Shown: piece after piece, positions 1-8,010 of the stretch
Layout: each line of letters opens with the position of its first letter
Position numbering within the stretch: the stretch's first letter is position 1
Assembly: GCF_004028635.1 (NCBI RefSeq)
Contig: NZ_RQJW01000016.1
Span: 1 to 64,000, forward strand
Reading direction: 5' to 3'
Length of the DNA stretch: 64,000 nucleotides
DNA from: Streptomyces cyaneus
GTDB lineage: Bacteria > Actinomycetota > Actinomycetes > Streptomycetales > Streptomycetaceae
Notes under the pieces: generated by a model
The model's input: only the letters and a program-made list of their open reading frames with translations
The model's database searches: none
What the model was told of the DNA's origin: nothing
Translations under genes and position numbers: made by a program

Positions 1-1971
1 GTGTATCTGCCGTGCGCCACCGAGGACGACGGCGGACTGCTGTTGCTGCGGGCGATCAGCAACGTACGCACCCGCCGCAGCGAGGTGGATCCACTGCTGG
101 TGCTGGCCGCGATACCGGCGGCCGCGCGGTTGCGGCCACCGGGTTCCGAACTGCCCGGGGAGCCCGGCCCGCCCGCCGCACCGCGCCCCGACGGGCCCGC
201 CCAGGACGATCCGGAGCGTGCCTTCGCGGCGGACGCCAGGTACCAGGAGTGGGTGACCGGCCTCAACGTCGGCCAGTCCCCCGGGCGTTCGGCCGCGCTG
301 CCGTGGATCCTGTGGATACCGCTGTCCGCCGACGAGTTGCGCCGCCGGCACTCCGCACAGCACTCCACCACACGGATCCGCCGTACGGCTGCTTGGCTGC
401 TGTGGTCCAGGCCCTGCCTGGCGGTGGTCCTCGCCATCGCCCTCGCCCTCGGCTTCCTGGGCAACCGGTGGATGGCCCAGCGCTATTGCGAGGGCCGGCT
501 GATCGGCTCCAACACGGACTCCGTCCTGGTGGGCGGTGAGTGTGTGGGGGTCGCGACCGGGGACGTCCGGCTGGCCGCGGGCAACGAGCTGGAACTGTAC
601 GGGGCCGGAAAGGGCGTCACCGTCGACGCCGTCGAGCAGGCGATCAGGGCCGAGAACGCGAAGATCGGCCCGAAGGACACGTATGTGACGATCGTCTACG
701 CCGGCCCGGTCACCGCGGCGGACGAGTCCGCCACCCGCAAGGGACTTGAGGAGATCACGGGTGTCTACCTCTACCAGCACTACGCCAACGTCAGCACCCA
801 CCAGCCGACCAAGATAAGGGTCCTGCTCGCCAACGGCGGCGAGAACATGCTCCAAGTGCTGCCCATGGCCCGGCACATAGCGGAGCTGGCTCGGCGCGAT
901 CGGTCGGTCGTCGGTGTCGTCGGCCTGGGGCGCGACACCACGGAGAGCGATGACGCCGTGGAGATCCTCAAGGGCGCGGGCCTGCCCGTGGTGAGCACCA
1001 CCAACTCCGGCAGCCATCTGGCGCGCGAGCTGTCGAACTGGTTCGGTCTGGCCGCGACCGACGAGGAGGAGGCGAACGCGCTGCTCGTCGTCGCCCGCCA
1101 ACTCGCCCGGCGCGAGGACGGCGCCCGGGCCGTGGTGCTGGCCCGCAAGGTCGGCAGCGAGAAGGACTTCTACACGACCGAACAGGCCAGGGTGGGCAAG
1201 CAGATGCTGGACCGGGCCGGCTTCACGCCGCTGCCCTCCCACTCCTACCGGCTCAGCCCCAACGGCGAGCCGGAACTCACCGACCCGGTGGAGGACATCT
1301 GCGCGAGTGACCCGGTGCCCAGGGCCCTGTACTTCGCGGGCCGGGTGGAGGACGTGCCCAACCTGATGTCCCAACTGGGCTCCACGCCCGGCTGCTCCGG
1401 CCGGCACATCACCGTGTTCACCGGCGACGACCTGGCCAAGAGCAACTACGACGAGGGCGAGAGTCTGCGCATCCCTCCGGAGGTCACCCTCTACCACTTC
1501 GCGCTGGCACCGATGGACCTCGTCGGCGCGGCCGGCTTCTACGAGGACGCCCACCGCGTGCTCGGTGACCTGCTCCCCGCGAGCACGGCGGCGACCGCGC
1601 TGGCCGAGCCCGCCCGGCCCTGGGACGACGCGCTCTTCTCCAGCGGCCAGACGGTTCTGGCCTACAGCGCCACCGCGGTGCTCTACCGGGCCTCGAAGAA
1701 CGGCGACGCCCCGCAGACCGCCCCGGAGACCTGGGCCGACCTGCGCTGGCGCCCCAACCCGAACCTGCCGGTCGGCACGGTCAGCTTCGCCGGCAGCCAG
1801 CCCTATGCCGACCAGCGGGGACACGGCTACAAGATCGTGCGGGTGACCTACCGCGGCCACAAGGTGCGCTCGGTCACCGTGTGCGGGCGACCGGCCGGCA
1901 GCGACGAACCGCTCTCCGAGCCGCCGGGCCGCAAGGGCGCAGACCCGGACACGGTGTGCCGCGAGGAGTGA
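1..1971 (+). CDS. Membrane-anchored PBP1-like (substrate-binding-fold) protein, 5' end probably outside window
   Basis: The frame is open from the first base, so the visible GTG may not be the true start. The N-terminal ~135 residues look cytoplasmic. One hydrophobic segment (about residues 138-155) is followed by a Cys (about 163) and a ~490-residue exported part. That part carries type-1 periplasmic-binding-fold features such as VVGVVGLGRDTTESD, a stretch ending VVSTTNSG, and a later Tyr/Asp-rich lobe. This resembles Streptomyces proteins annotated as ABC substrate-binding proteins but tethered to a cytoplasmic domain, which suggests a ligand sensor rather than a free transporter component. 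No permease lies beside it. The function of the N-terminal domain is unknown because it is cut. Confidence 0.7.
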   Translation: MYLPCATEDDGGLLLLRAISNVRTRRSEVDPLLVLAAIPAAARLRPPGSELPGEPGPPAAPRPDGPAQDDPERAFAADARYQEWVTGLNVGQSPGRSAALPWILWIPLSADELRRRHSAQHSTTRIRRTAAWLLWSRPCLAVVLAIALALGFLGNRWMAQRYCEGRLIGSNTDSVLVGGECVGVATGDVRLAAGNELELYGAGKGVTVDAVEQAIRAENAKIGPKDTYVTIVYAGPVTAADESATRKGLEEITGVYLYQHYANVSTHQPTKIRVLLANGGENMLQVLPMARHIAELARRDRSVVGVVGLGRDTTESDDAVEILKGAGLPVVSTTNSGSHLARELSNWFGLAATDEEEANALLVVARQLARREDGARAVVLARKVGSEKDFYTTEQARVGKQMLDRAGFTPLPSHSYRLSPNGEPELTDPVEDICASDPVPRALYFAGRVEDVPNLMSQLGSTPGCSGRHITVFTGDDLAKSNYDEGESLRIPPEVTLYHFALAPMDLVGAAGFYEDAHRVLGDLLPASTAATALAEPARPWDDALFSSGQTVLAYSATAVLYRASKNGDAPQTAPETWADLRWRPNPNLPVGTVSFAGSQPYADQRGHGYKIVRVTYRGHKVRSVTVCGRPAGSDEPLSEPPGRKGADPDTVCREE

Positions 1972-1986
1972 ATCTCGCCGTCCAGA

Positions 1987-2037
1987 GGTGGGGGCGGTCC
2001 CCGAGCGTCAGAGCACCGACCGGGGACTGCCCCCACC
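1987..2037. terminator. Long hairpin downstream of the PBP1-like gene
   Basis: Two 17-nt arms (1987-2003 and 2021-2037) pair with a single mismatch around a 17-nt loop, starting 16 nt after the stop codon. There is no clear U tract, as is usual for Streptomyces terminators. It closes the upstream transcription unit. Confidence 0.7.
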
Positions 2038-2357
2038 GCGCGCGCTGCGACCAGCGCCGACAACCTCGCCGTCCGCGACATCGTCCTGTCCGCATTCATC
2101 CGCACAGCGGCGAGTAGGACGCCCGGAACCAGGCCTGCGTACGCACTCTTCGCCCGCTTCGGCCTTCAGCCCTGGTGCCCCAGGCCGTAGCGATCAGACC
2201 GGTCTGGCAAGCTGTCAGCCAGCCAATGATGCTCGATCCTGCTCGGAACTGCTTTCTATCGAGCACATATTGACACGCCTCCTCGAAGCCCTCAGAGTCA
2301 TGCCCCGACAGTGCCCCCGGCAGTGATGCAAGCCACCCACCGAGGAGTGTTGCCGTC
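2038..2357. other. Intergenic region upstream of the GH109-like gene
   Basis: No convincing gene is seen. An inverted repeat with 8-nt arms (TGCTCGAT at 2230-2237 and ATCGAGCA at 2258-2265, 20-nt spacer) lies about 95 nt before the next start and could be an operator. Local AT content rises around 2220-2275, as expected for a promoter region. Confidence 0.35.
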
Positions 2358-3782
2358 ATGTCCGAAACACCCGCTGTCTCACGTCGACTGCTCCTGGGCG
2401 GAGCCGTCGCCACCGGCGCGCTCGCGGCCGGGATGACCGCTGCGGCACCGGACGCGTCCGCCGCGACCGAGCCGGTACCCCGTCGCCGTCCCGGACAGAA
2501 GTCGATGATCGGCGTGCCGTTCGAGGTCCACAGAACCGTCCGCGTCGGTGTCGTCGGCCTGGGCAACCGCGGCGCAGGCATGATCACGGGATGGGCGGCC
2601 GTACCCGGCTGTACCGTGACCGCCGTCTGCGACATCCGCGCAGACCGCGCTCGAAGCGCCGCCGACCGACTGGTGAGCAAGGGCGAGCCCCGCCCCGCCG
2701 AATACGGCGGATCAACCGACTCCTACGCCCGGATGCTCCAACGCGACGACATCGACCTGGTGTACGTCGCCACGCCGTGGGAGTTCCACTACGAGCACGG
2801 CAGAGCGGCGCTGCAAAGCGGCAGGCACGCCGTGGTGGAACTCCCCGTCGCGACCGAACTGCGCCAGTTGTGGGATCTGGTCGACACCTCTGAGCGCACC
2901 CGCAAGCACCTGCTCCTCGCCGAGAACTGCAGCTACGGGCGCAACGAACTGGCCATGCTGAGGATGGCGCACGCCGGCCTGTTCGGCGACATCACCGACG
3001 GCCATGGCGGCTACCTCCACGACCTGCGTGAACTCCTCTTCTCCGACACGTACTACACCGACTCCTGGCGACGGCTGTGGCACACCCGCAGCACCGCGTC
3101 CCTGTACCCCATGCACGGGCTGGCCCCGATCGCGGCGGCCATGGACATCAACCGCGGCGACCGGATGACCACCCTGCGCGCCACCGCGACCGCCCCGAGG
3201 GGGCTTGCCGACTACCGCGAGCGCTTCATCCCCCGGGACCACCCGTCCTGGAAGGAGACGTACATCAACGGCGACCTGGTCACCTGCCTCATCGAGACCG
3301 AGAAGGGCAGGATCATCCGGGCCGAGCACGACGTGAGTTCACCCCGGCCGTACAGCAGGATCAACACCCTCGCTGGCAGTCGCGGGATCGTCGAGGACTA
3401 CGCCGGACCCACCCCCACCGGCGCACGCGTCTATCTCGAACCGGACCACGCCGGCCACACCTGGCGCGACTTCGCCGACTACCGCAAGGAGTACGACCAC
3501 TGGCTGTGGCGCAAGGTCGGCGACGACGCCGCGAACAACGGCGGTCACGGCGGCATGGACTACGTCCTGCAGTGGCGCACCGTCCAGCTGATGCGCGCCG
3601 GGCTGGTACCCGACATCGACGTGTACGACTCTGCTGCCTGGTGCGCGGCGGTCCCCCTGAGCGCCGCGTCCCTGGCGAGGCAGGGCCGCCCGGTCGAGAT
3701 CCCCGACTTCACCCGCGGCGCCTGGGCCGGCAAGCGGCCCGGACTCGACTCCAGCCCCACGGACATGCCGCCCGCCGGCTGA
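2358..3782 (+). CDS. Tat-exported Gfo/Idh/MocA oxidoreductase, GH109-like (alpha-N-acetylgalactosaminidase family)
   Basis: Residues 1-35 form a Tat-type signal (SRRLLLGG, hydrophobic core, ASA cleavage site). A Rossmann dinucleotide-binding motif VVGLGNRG (G67, G69, G72) follows. The central region has motifs I associate with glycoside hydrolase family 109: NCSYGRNELAMLRM, GGYLHDLRELLF, and YPMHGLAPIAAAMDINRGDR. GH109 enzymes use tightly bound NAD+ for a redox-assisted elimination/hydration of glycosides. Length (474 aa) fits the family. A role in extracellular or cell-envelope glycan breakdown is inferred. RBS GAGGAG is visible before the ATG. It stands alone, followed by a 300-nt AT-richer gap. 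Confidence 0.85.
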   Translation: MSETPAVSRRLLLGGAVATGALAAGMTAAAPDASAATEPVPRRRPGQKSMIGVPFEVHRTVRVGVVGLGNRGAGMITGWAAVPGCTVTAVCDIRADRARSAADRLVSKGEPRPAEYGGSTDSYARMLQRDDIDLVYVATPWEFHYEHGRAALQSGRHAVVELPVATELRQLWDLVDTSERTRKHLLLAENCSYGRNELAMLRMAHAGLFGDITDGHGGYLHDLRELLFSDTYYTDSWRRLWHTRSTASLYPMHGLAPIAAAMDINRGDRMTTLRATATAPRGLADYRERFIPRDHPSWKETYINGDLVTCLIETEKGRIIRAEHDVSSPRPYSRINTLAGSRGIVEDYAGPTPTGARVYLEPDHAGHTWRDFADYRKEYDHWLWRKVGDDAANNGGHGGMDYVLQWRTVQLMRAGLVPDIDVYDSAAWCAAVPLSAASLARQGRPVEIPDFTRGAWAGKRPGLDSSPTDMPPAG

Positions 3783-4083
3783 CGGGCGGCGCGCCGAAGC
3801 CGAGGGTCCCCCTCGCACCACCCGAGGCCGAAAACAGGCTCACAAATTTCAGGCCATTTCATACGCCTGGCACATCGGCCACACCTTCAACCGGCGATCG
3901 AAATGAAAGACCTCTCACCTCCCCGACCATGAGGACCGATCGGTCATTCGAGCCACTGATTGAATAGGCAATAGGGTCCGAATCCCAGCGGCCGGACAGA
4001 ATTCAGCTCCATACTCCTGAGACGACAGCAACAAGGCGGGTACTTCGAGGCATCGAACACCGCAAACAGAAGGGAGTTACACC
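3783..4083. other. Intergenic region before the SSI gene
   Basis: This stretch is noticeably more AT-rich than its surroundings and has no gene with coding character. It contains a perfect 12-bp palindrome GACCGATCGGTC at 3934-3945, of the kind bound by dimeric repressors, and a good RBS (AGAAGGGAG) just before the next ATG. Confidence 0.35.
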
Positions 4084-4530
4084 ATGCGACCAATGACACG
4101 CTGGGCAATGACAGGAGCCCTGCTCACCGCGGCTCTTGCGGGTCCCCTGAGCGTGCCTGCCCACAGCGCGCCCGCCTCGGCACCCGCCTCCCTGTACGCC
4201 CCCTCGGCGCTGGTCATGACCACCGGCCACGGGGAGAAGGCCGCCACGACCACACCGGAGCGCGCCGTGACTGTGAACTGTGCGTACAGCACCTCGGGAA
4301 CCCACCCCGATCCGCGTCAGGCCTGTGCGGATCTGGATCGTGCGAACGGGGACCTCGACCGCTTGGCCACGCTCCGCGGGAATGGCGCGGGGCAGCCCTG
4401 CACCAGGGAATACCGTCCCATTGTCGTGACCGTTCAAGGGGTATGGCGTGGTACACGCATAAACTATGAGCACACCTTCGCCAATCCTTGCATCAAGGAA
4501 ACTCAGGGGGCCGCTGCATTTGCCTTCTGA
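4084..4530 (+). CDS. Secreted subtilisin-inhibitor-like protein (SSI family, I16)
   Basis: Residues 1-28 are a Sec signal peptide ending AHS/A. The mature part matches Streptomyces subtilisin inhibitor along its length: SLYAPSALVMT near the N-terminus, the disulfide pairs expected as C66-C81 and C106-C136, GVWRGTRINYEHTFANPC, and the C-terminal FAF. The reactive-site loop reads C106-T-R108-E-Y, so P1 is Arg rather than the Met of classical SSI, predicting strong inhibition of trypsin-like proteases. It acts outside the cell, probably restraining the organism's own proteases during differentiation. The RBS GAAGGGAG precedes the ATG. Confidence 0.93.
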   Translation: MRPMTRWAMTGALLTAALAGPLSVPAHSAPASAPASLYAPSALVMTTGHGEKAATTTPERAVTVNCAYSTSGTHPDPRQACADLDRANGDLDRLATLRGNGAGQPCTREYRPIVVTVQGVWRGTRINYEHTFANPCIKETQGAAAFAF

Positions 4531-4562
4531 GCCACCACGGCCGAGGTAAATCGCACATCGAC

Positions 4563-4596
4563 GGGGCGGGGCGCACACTGGCGGGCGGCCCGCCCC
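4563..4596. terminator. Hairpin between convergent SSI and senR genes
   Basis: GGGGCGGG (4563-4570) pairs with CCCGCCCC (4589-4596). The genes on either side converge here, so it may act in both directions. A nearly identical 15-nt direct repeat (CCGTATGCGCACTCC / CCGCATGCGCACTCC) follows. Confidence 0.5.
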
Positions 4597-4645
4597 TTCC
4601 GTATGCGCACTCCCTTTCCGCATGCGCACTCCACCCGGACCGTGG

Positions 4646-5287
4646 TCACGGCAGCAGACGTCGCTCCTTCGCGACCGCCACCGCGCCCGCGCGCGTGTCG
4701 ACGCCGAGCTTGTCGTAGATGCGCCGTAGGTGGGTCTTGACCGTGGCCTCGCTGATGTACAGGGCGCGGGCGATGTCGCGGTTGCCGATGCCTCGGGCGA
4801 GCTGGGCGAGGATGTCGCGTTCTCGTTCGGTGAGGGTCGGGCGGGGTCGGCGCAGGTGGGCCATGACGCGGCCGGCGACCGGTGCCGACAGGGCGGTACG
4901 TCCCTCGGCGGCGGCGTGGATCGCGGCGAACAGCTCGTCGGGGGGTTCGGCCTTGAGCAGGTAACCGGTGGCGCCCGCCTCGATGGCGCGGGTGATGTCG
5001 GCGTCGGTGTCGTAGGTGGTCAGGACCAGGACATGGGTGCCGGAGCCGGGGGTGGAGGCGAGGCGGCGGGTGGTCTCCACGCCGTCGATGCCCTCGCCGA
5101 GCTGCAGATCCATCAGCACCACGTCCGGAGCAAGCTTCGCGGCCAGCGCGAGCGCCTCCTCGCCGGTGCCCGCCTCGCCGACGACCTCGATGTCCGGGGC
5201 GCTGTCCAGCAGGGCGAGCAGCCCGGCCCGTACGACGGCGTGGTCGTCGCAGACCAGGATCCGCACGGGGGCGCGGTCGGGGGTCAT
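4646..5287 (-). CDS. senR: NarL/LuxR-type response regulator, SenR
   Basis: The 213-residue protein has an N-terminal receiver domain (acidic pair D14-D15, phosphoacceptor D60 in VVLMDLQL, K in YLLKAE) and a C-terminal LuxR-type helix-turn-helix (LTERERDILAQLARG to VKTHLRRIYDKLGV). It overlaps the kinase gene by 4 nt, so the two are translationally coupled. Because the partner kinase sits opposite a clear hbpS gene, this is taken as SenR, which in Streptomyces reticuli controls redox-stress genes (furS-cpeB, hbpS). The symbol rests on synteny and family resemblance. Confidence 0.85.
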   Translation of the reverse strand: MTPDRAPVRILVCDDHAVVRAGLLALLDSAPDIEVVGEAGTGEEALALAAKLAPDVVLMDLQLGEGIDGVETTRRLASTPGSGTHVLVLTTYDTDADITRAIEAGATGYLLKAEPPDELFAAIHAAAEGRTALSAPVAGRVMAHLRRPRPTLTERERDILAQLARGIGNRDIARALYISEATVKTHLRRIYDKLGVDTRAGAVAVAKERRLLP

Positions 5288-6507
5288 CGGGGCGCCTCCA
5301 GGGGGACGGCGGCGGACAGGACGGTGCCCTCGCCGGGCGCGGATTCGACGGTCAGGGTGCCGCCGAGGGCACGTAGCCGGGCCCGCATCGCGGGCAGGCC
5401 GTGGCCGCGTTCCGCGTCCGGGGAGGCAGGCAGTGCGGTGGGGTCGAAGCCGTGGCCGTCGTCGGTGACGTCCAGGACCACCGCGTCGTCGAGGAGGGTG
5501 AGGGTGAGGGCGGCGTTGTCGGCGGCGGCGTGTTCACGGACGTTGGCCAGGGCTCCCTGAGCGATGCGCAGCAGGGCGGACTGGACCCGGTCGGGCAGCT
5601 CGGGGAGGCGGCCGTCGTCGTCGACGTGGACGACCACAGCAAGGTGCGCCCCGGGACCGGAACCGGAACCGGATTCCCGTGCGGCCAGGGCGCGCAGTGC
5701 CTGAGCGAGGCCGCCGCCGCGGGCGAGGTCGGCGGGGGCCAGGTCGTGCACGAAGCGCCGGGCCTCGGTGAGGTTGTGCTCGGCGACGGACGCGGCGGTG
5801 CGGACGTGGGCGCGGGCCTTGTCCGGTGCGGTGTCCCACACCCGGTCCGCCGCCTGGAGCAGCATCCGCTGGCTGGACAGGCCCTGGGCGAGCGTGTCGT
5901 GGATCTCCATGGACAGCCGCTGGCGTTCGGCGAGGGTGCCCTCGCGGCGTTCGGAGGCGGCGAGTTCGTGGCGGGTGCGGATCAGGTCGTCGATCAGGAC
6001 GCGCTGGCGTGCGGTGTGCCGTTCCATCTGGAGGAAGACGGCGGTGGCGAGGGCGGCGACGGCGGGCGGCGCCAGGACCAGGTTGGGGTCGAAGCGGCCC
6101 CCGAGCTGCACCTGCGCGGCGACGACGAACACGGTCAGGAGCGCCACGAGCGCGAGGGCCGCGCGTGGCGGCAGGGTGCGCAGGCCGGTGTAGAACAGGG
6201 GCACGGCACACCAGGCGAAGCTGGGGGCGAGGACGACCAGGATCATCCACACCACGACGACCTGCACCAGCCAGGCCGCGTGCCGCCGTGTGGGCCGTGG
6301 GCCCGCGTCACCGGCCTTGGGGCCCAGCAGATGCAGCACGGTGAGCACGACGCACAGCGCGATGATCCACGGTGTGCGCGGTTCGCCGGGGTGACGCAGC
6401 AGGAAGCGGGCGAGTGCTCCGCCGAGCAGCAGGAAGAACGCCGCGTGCATCACGGCGCCGAGCCACCGGGTGTCCACGGTGTCCGGTTCGCACGGCCGGT
6501 TCCCCAT
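5284..6507 (-). CDS. senS: Sensor histidine kinase SenS (HisKA_3 type)
   Basis: Five or six hydrophobic segments in the first ~160 residues are followed by a HisKA_3 dimerisation domain with the phosphoacceptor His (about H203, MEIHDTLAQGLSSQ) and a HATPase_c domain (NVREHAAADNAALTL, VTDDGHGFDP, GHGLPAMRARLRALGG). An upstream in-frame ATG exists at 6561. I prefer the ATG at 6507 because AAGGGAGG sits 8 nt before it. In S. reticuli SenS autophosphorylation is modulated by extracellular HbpS, which binds heme and iron and senses oxidative conditions. The divergent hbpS gene at 6741 supports that role. Confidence 0.87.
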   Translation of the reverse strand: MGNRPCEPDTVDTRWLGAVMHAAFFLLLGGALARFLLRHPGEPRTPWIIALCVVLTVLHLLGPKAGDAGPRPTRRHAAWLVQVVVVWMILVVLAPSFAWCAVPLFYTGLRTLPPRAALALVALLTVFVVAAQVQLGGRFDPNLVLAPPAVAALATAVFLQMERHTARQRVLIDDLIRTRHELAASERREGTLAERQRLSMEIHDTLAQGLSSQRMLLQAADRVWDTAPDKARAHVRTAASVAEHNLTEARRFVHDLAPADLARGGGLAQALRALAARESGSGSGPGAHLAVVVHVDDDGRLPELPDRVQSALLRIAQGALANVREHAAADNAALTLTLLDDAVVLDVTDDGHGFDPTALPASPDAERGHGLPAMRARLRALGGTLTVESAPGEGTVLSAAVPLEAPR

Positions 6508-6740
6508 GCGGGGTCGCCTCCCTTCCTGCTCGTGGGCGCTGAACTGGGCAAACACCTCCATTGTGGCCCGGTGAACGGGCCGGTCAGGTCAACCGATCGG
6601 ATGACACCGGTGTCGTCCGTCGCGCGACCGGGAGGCAGCCGGAACGTCGACCGTCGCGGCCTGGTTCCGGGTCGAGGGTGGAGAGCGGACGAAGCGGGGC
6701 GGCAACCGGGCCGCCCGCCACCGAAGGAGTCGACCGACCC
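6508..6740. promoter_or_regulatory. Divergent senS / hbpS control region
   Basis: This 233-nt region separates the divergent senS and hbpS genes. It contains a perfect 12-bp palindrome GACACCGGTGTC (6603-6614) directly next to CCGATCGG (6594-6601). SenR is known to bind upstream of its target genes, so these palindromes are candidate SenR sites; that assignment is inference. Confidence 0.45.
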
Positions 6741-7310
6741 ATGAACCGAGTGCACAAGAACTTCTCCCGCCGCGCCCGCGTCGCAACCGGCGGCGCCGTG
6801 CTCGCCGTCGTCGCCCTGGCCGGCTTCGGCGCGGTGTCCGCGAACGCCTCGGCACCTGCCACGACGCCCGCAACCGCCGCCGCGGCCGTCGCACCGGACC
6901 GCGTCACCACCACTTCCACCCACCTGACGATCGACGCCGCCACCAAGGCCGCGCAGGCCGCGCTCGACGCCGCCGAGAAGGAGAACCAGCGCGTCACGGT
7001 CGCCGTCGTCGACCGCAACGGCAACACGATCGTCACCCTGCGCGGCGACGGCGCGGGCCCCCAGTCCTACGAGTCCGCCGAGCGCAAGGCGTTCACCGCG
7101 GTCGCCTGGAACGCCCCCACCTCCCAGCTGGCCGAGCGCCTGGAGCAGGCCCCCAACCTCAAGGACATCCCCGGCACCCTGTTCCTGGCGGGCGGCGTCC
7201 CCGTCACCGCCGAGAAGGCACCGATCGCCGGCATCGGCGTCGCGGGCGCCCCGTCCGGCGCGCTGGACGAGAAGTTCGCGCAGGCGGGGGCGGACGCGAT
7301 CGCTCGCTAG
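6741..7310 (+). CDS. hbpS: Extracellular heme-binding redox sensor HbpS (GlcG/HbpS family)
   Basis: The 189-aa protein has a signal peptide (hydrophobic core about residues 16-34, ASA/NASA sites) and a GlcG/HbpS domain. The segment from HLTIDAATKAAQAAL through VAVVDRNGNTIVTLRGDGAG to PSGALDEKFAQAGA agrees closely with my memory of S. reticuli HbpS. An E111-S-A-E114 motif matches the ExxE iron-binding motif described for HbpS. Octameric HbpS interacts with SenS and adjusts its kinase activity under redox or heme stress. The chosen ATG has GAAGGAG 11 nt upstream; an earlier in-frame start would add residues without export character. Confidence 0.92.
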   Translation: MNRVHKNFSRRARVATGGAVLAVVALAGFGAVSANASAPATTPATAAAAVAPDRVTTTSTHLTIDAATKAAQAALDAAEKENQRVTVAVVDRNGNTIVTLRGDGAGPQSYESAERKAFTAVAWNAPTSQLAERLEQAPNLKDIPGTLFLAGGVPVTAEKAPIAGIGVAGAPSGALDEKFAQAGADAIAR

Positions 7311-7331
7311 GTTCGCACCTCCGGGCCCGGG

Positions 7332-7937
7332 TCAGCCGGTGCCGAGGGCCATGAGGAGTCGGGTGCAACGGGCCGTCATCTCGGACGTGTTCTGGTCCGG
7401 GTGCTCGAACCACCAGCGCATCACGGCCGTGACGGCGTGCTGCCACACGTGGTTGAGCAGGTCGTGGTCGAGCGGGTCGTCCTGTCCGGCACCGGACAGC
7501 AACTGCGCGGCACCGGCGGCGCCCATGTCGGCGAGGCGCTCACGGTAGTGGTTCACCGCGTCGCGCATCTCGCCGGCCGGCGGCAGGGCCGGGTCGTAGA
7601 GCACGGACCAGGCGTACCGGCAGTGCTCGACCGCGGTGAAGATCGCAGTGAGCGTGTCGACGGCGTGACCGGTCGATCCGCTGCGGGTCCGGGCGGCGGC
7701 CACCGAGTCCACCAAAAGGGCGCCGACGTGGTGGACGCAGGCGAGGTACAGGCCGTCCTTGGAGTCGAAGTAGCTGTAGATCAGCGGCTTGGAGATCCCC
7801 GCGCGGCGGGCGACGGCGGCGACGGACACGCCCGCGTAGCCGTGTCTGCCGAACTCCTCCACGGCTACGTCGATGATCTGCCGCTCCCGATCGACGCGGG
7901 ATACGCCCTTGGTTCCGGCCTTGCCCATGGCGCTCAT
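7332..7937 (-). CDS. TetR-family transcriptional regulator
   Basis: The N-terminal HTH is typical of TetR: RERQIIDVAVEEFGRHGYAG, AAVARRAGISKPLIYSYFDS, KDGLYLAC. An all-helical ligand-binding domain of about 140 residues follows. The chosen ATG (MSAMGKAG) gives 201 aa; a second ATG three codons in is possible. It is divergent from the FAD-linked oxidase gene, and the 73-nt gap holds a nested palindrome at 7952-7980, so autoregulation and control of the oxidase are likely. The effector is unknown. Confidence 0.88.
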   Translation of the reverse strand: MSAMGKAGTKGVSRVDRERQIIDVAVEEFGRHGYAGVSVAAVARRAGISKPLIYSYFDSKDGLYLACVHHVGALLVDSVAAARTRSGSTGHAVDTLTAIFTAVEHCRYAWSVLYDPALPPAGEMRDAVNHYRERLADMGAAGAAQLLSGAGQDDPLDHDLLNHVWQHAVTAVMRWWFEHPDQNTSEMTARCTRLLMALGTG

Positions 7938-7951
7938 CCTAGCCAACGATA

Positions 7952-7980
7952 TGACCAAGCGGTAATTTACCCAGCGGTCA
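7952..7980. promoter_or_regulatory. Putative TetR operator (nested 29-bp palindrome)
   Basis: The layout TGACC-N4-GGTAA-N-TTACC-N4-GGTCA is symmetric over 29 bp. It also reads as two copies of ACCNAGCGGT. It lies between the divergent TetR and oxidase genes, 15 nt from the TetR start. Confidence 0.75.
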
Positions 7981-8010
7981 ATTCGGCGGACGGCAGGGAG
8001 AGCGGGCGAC

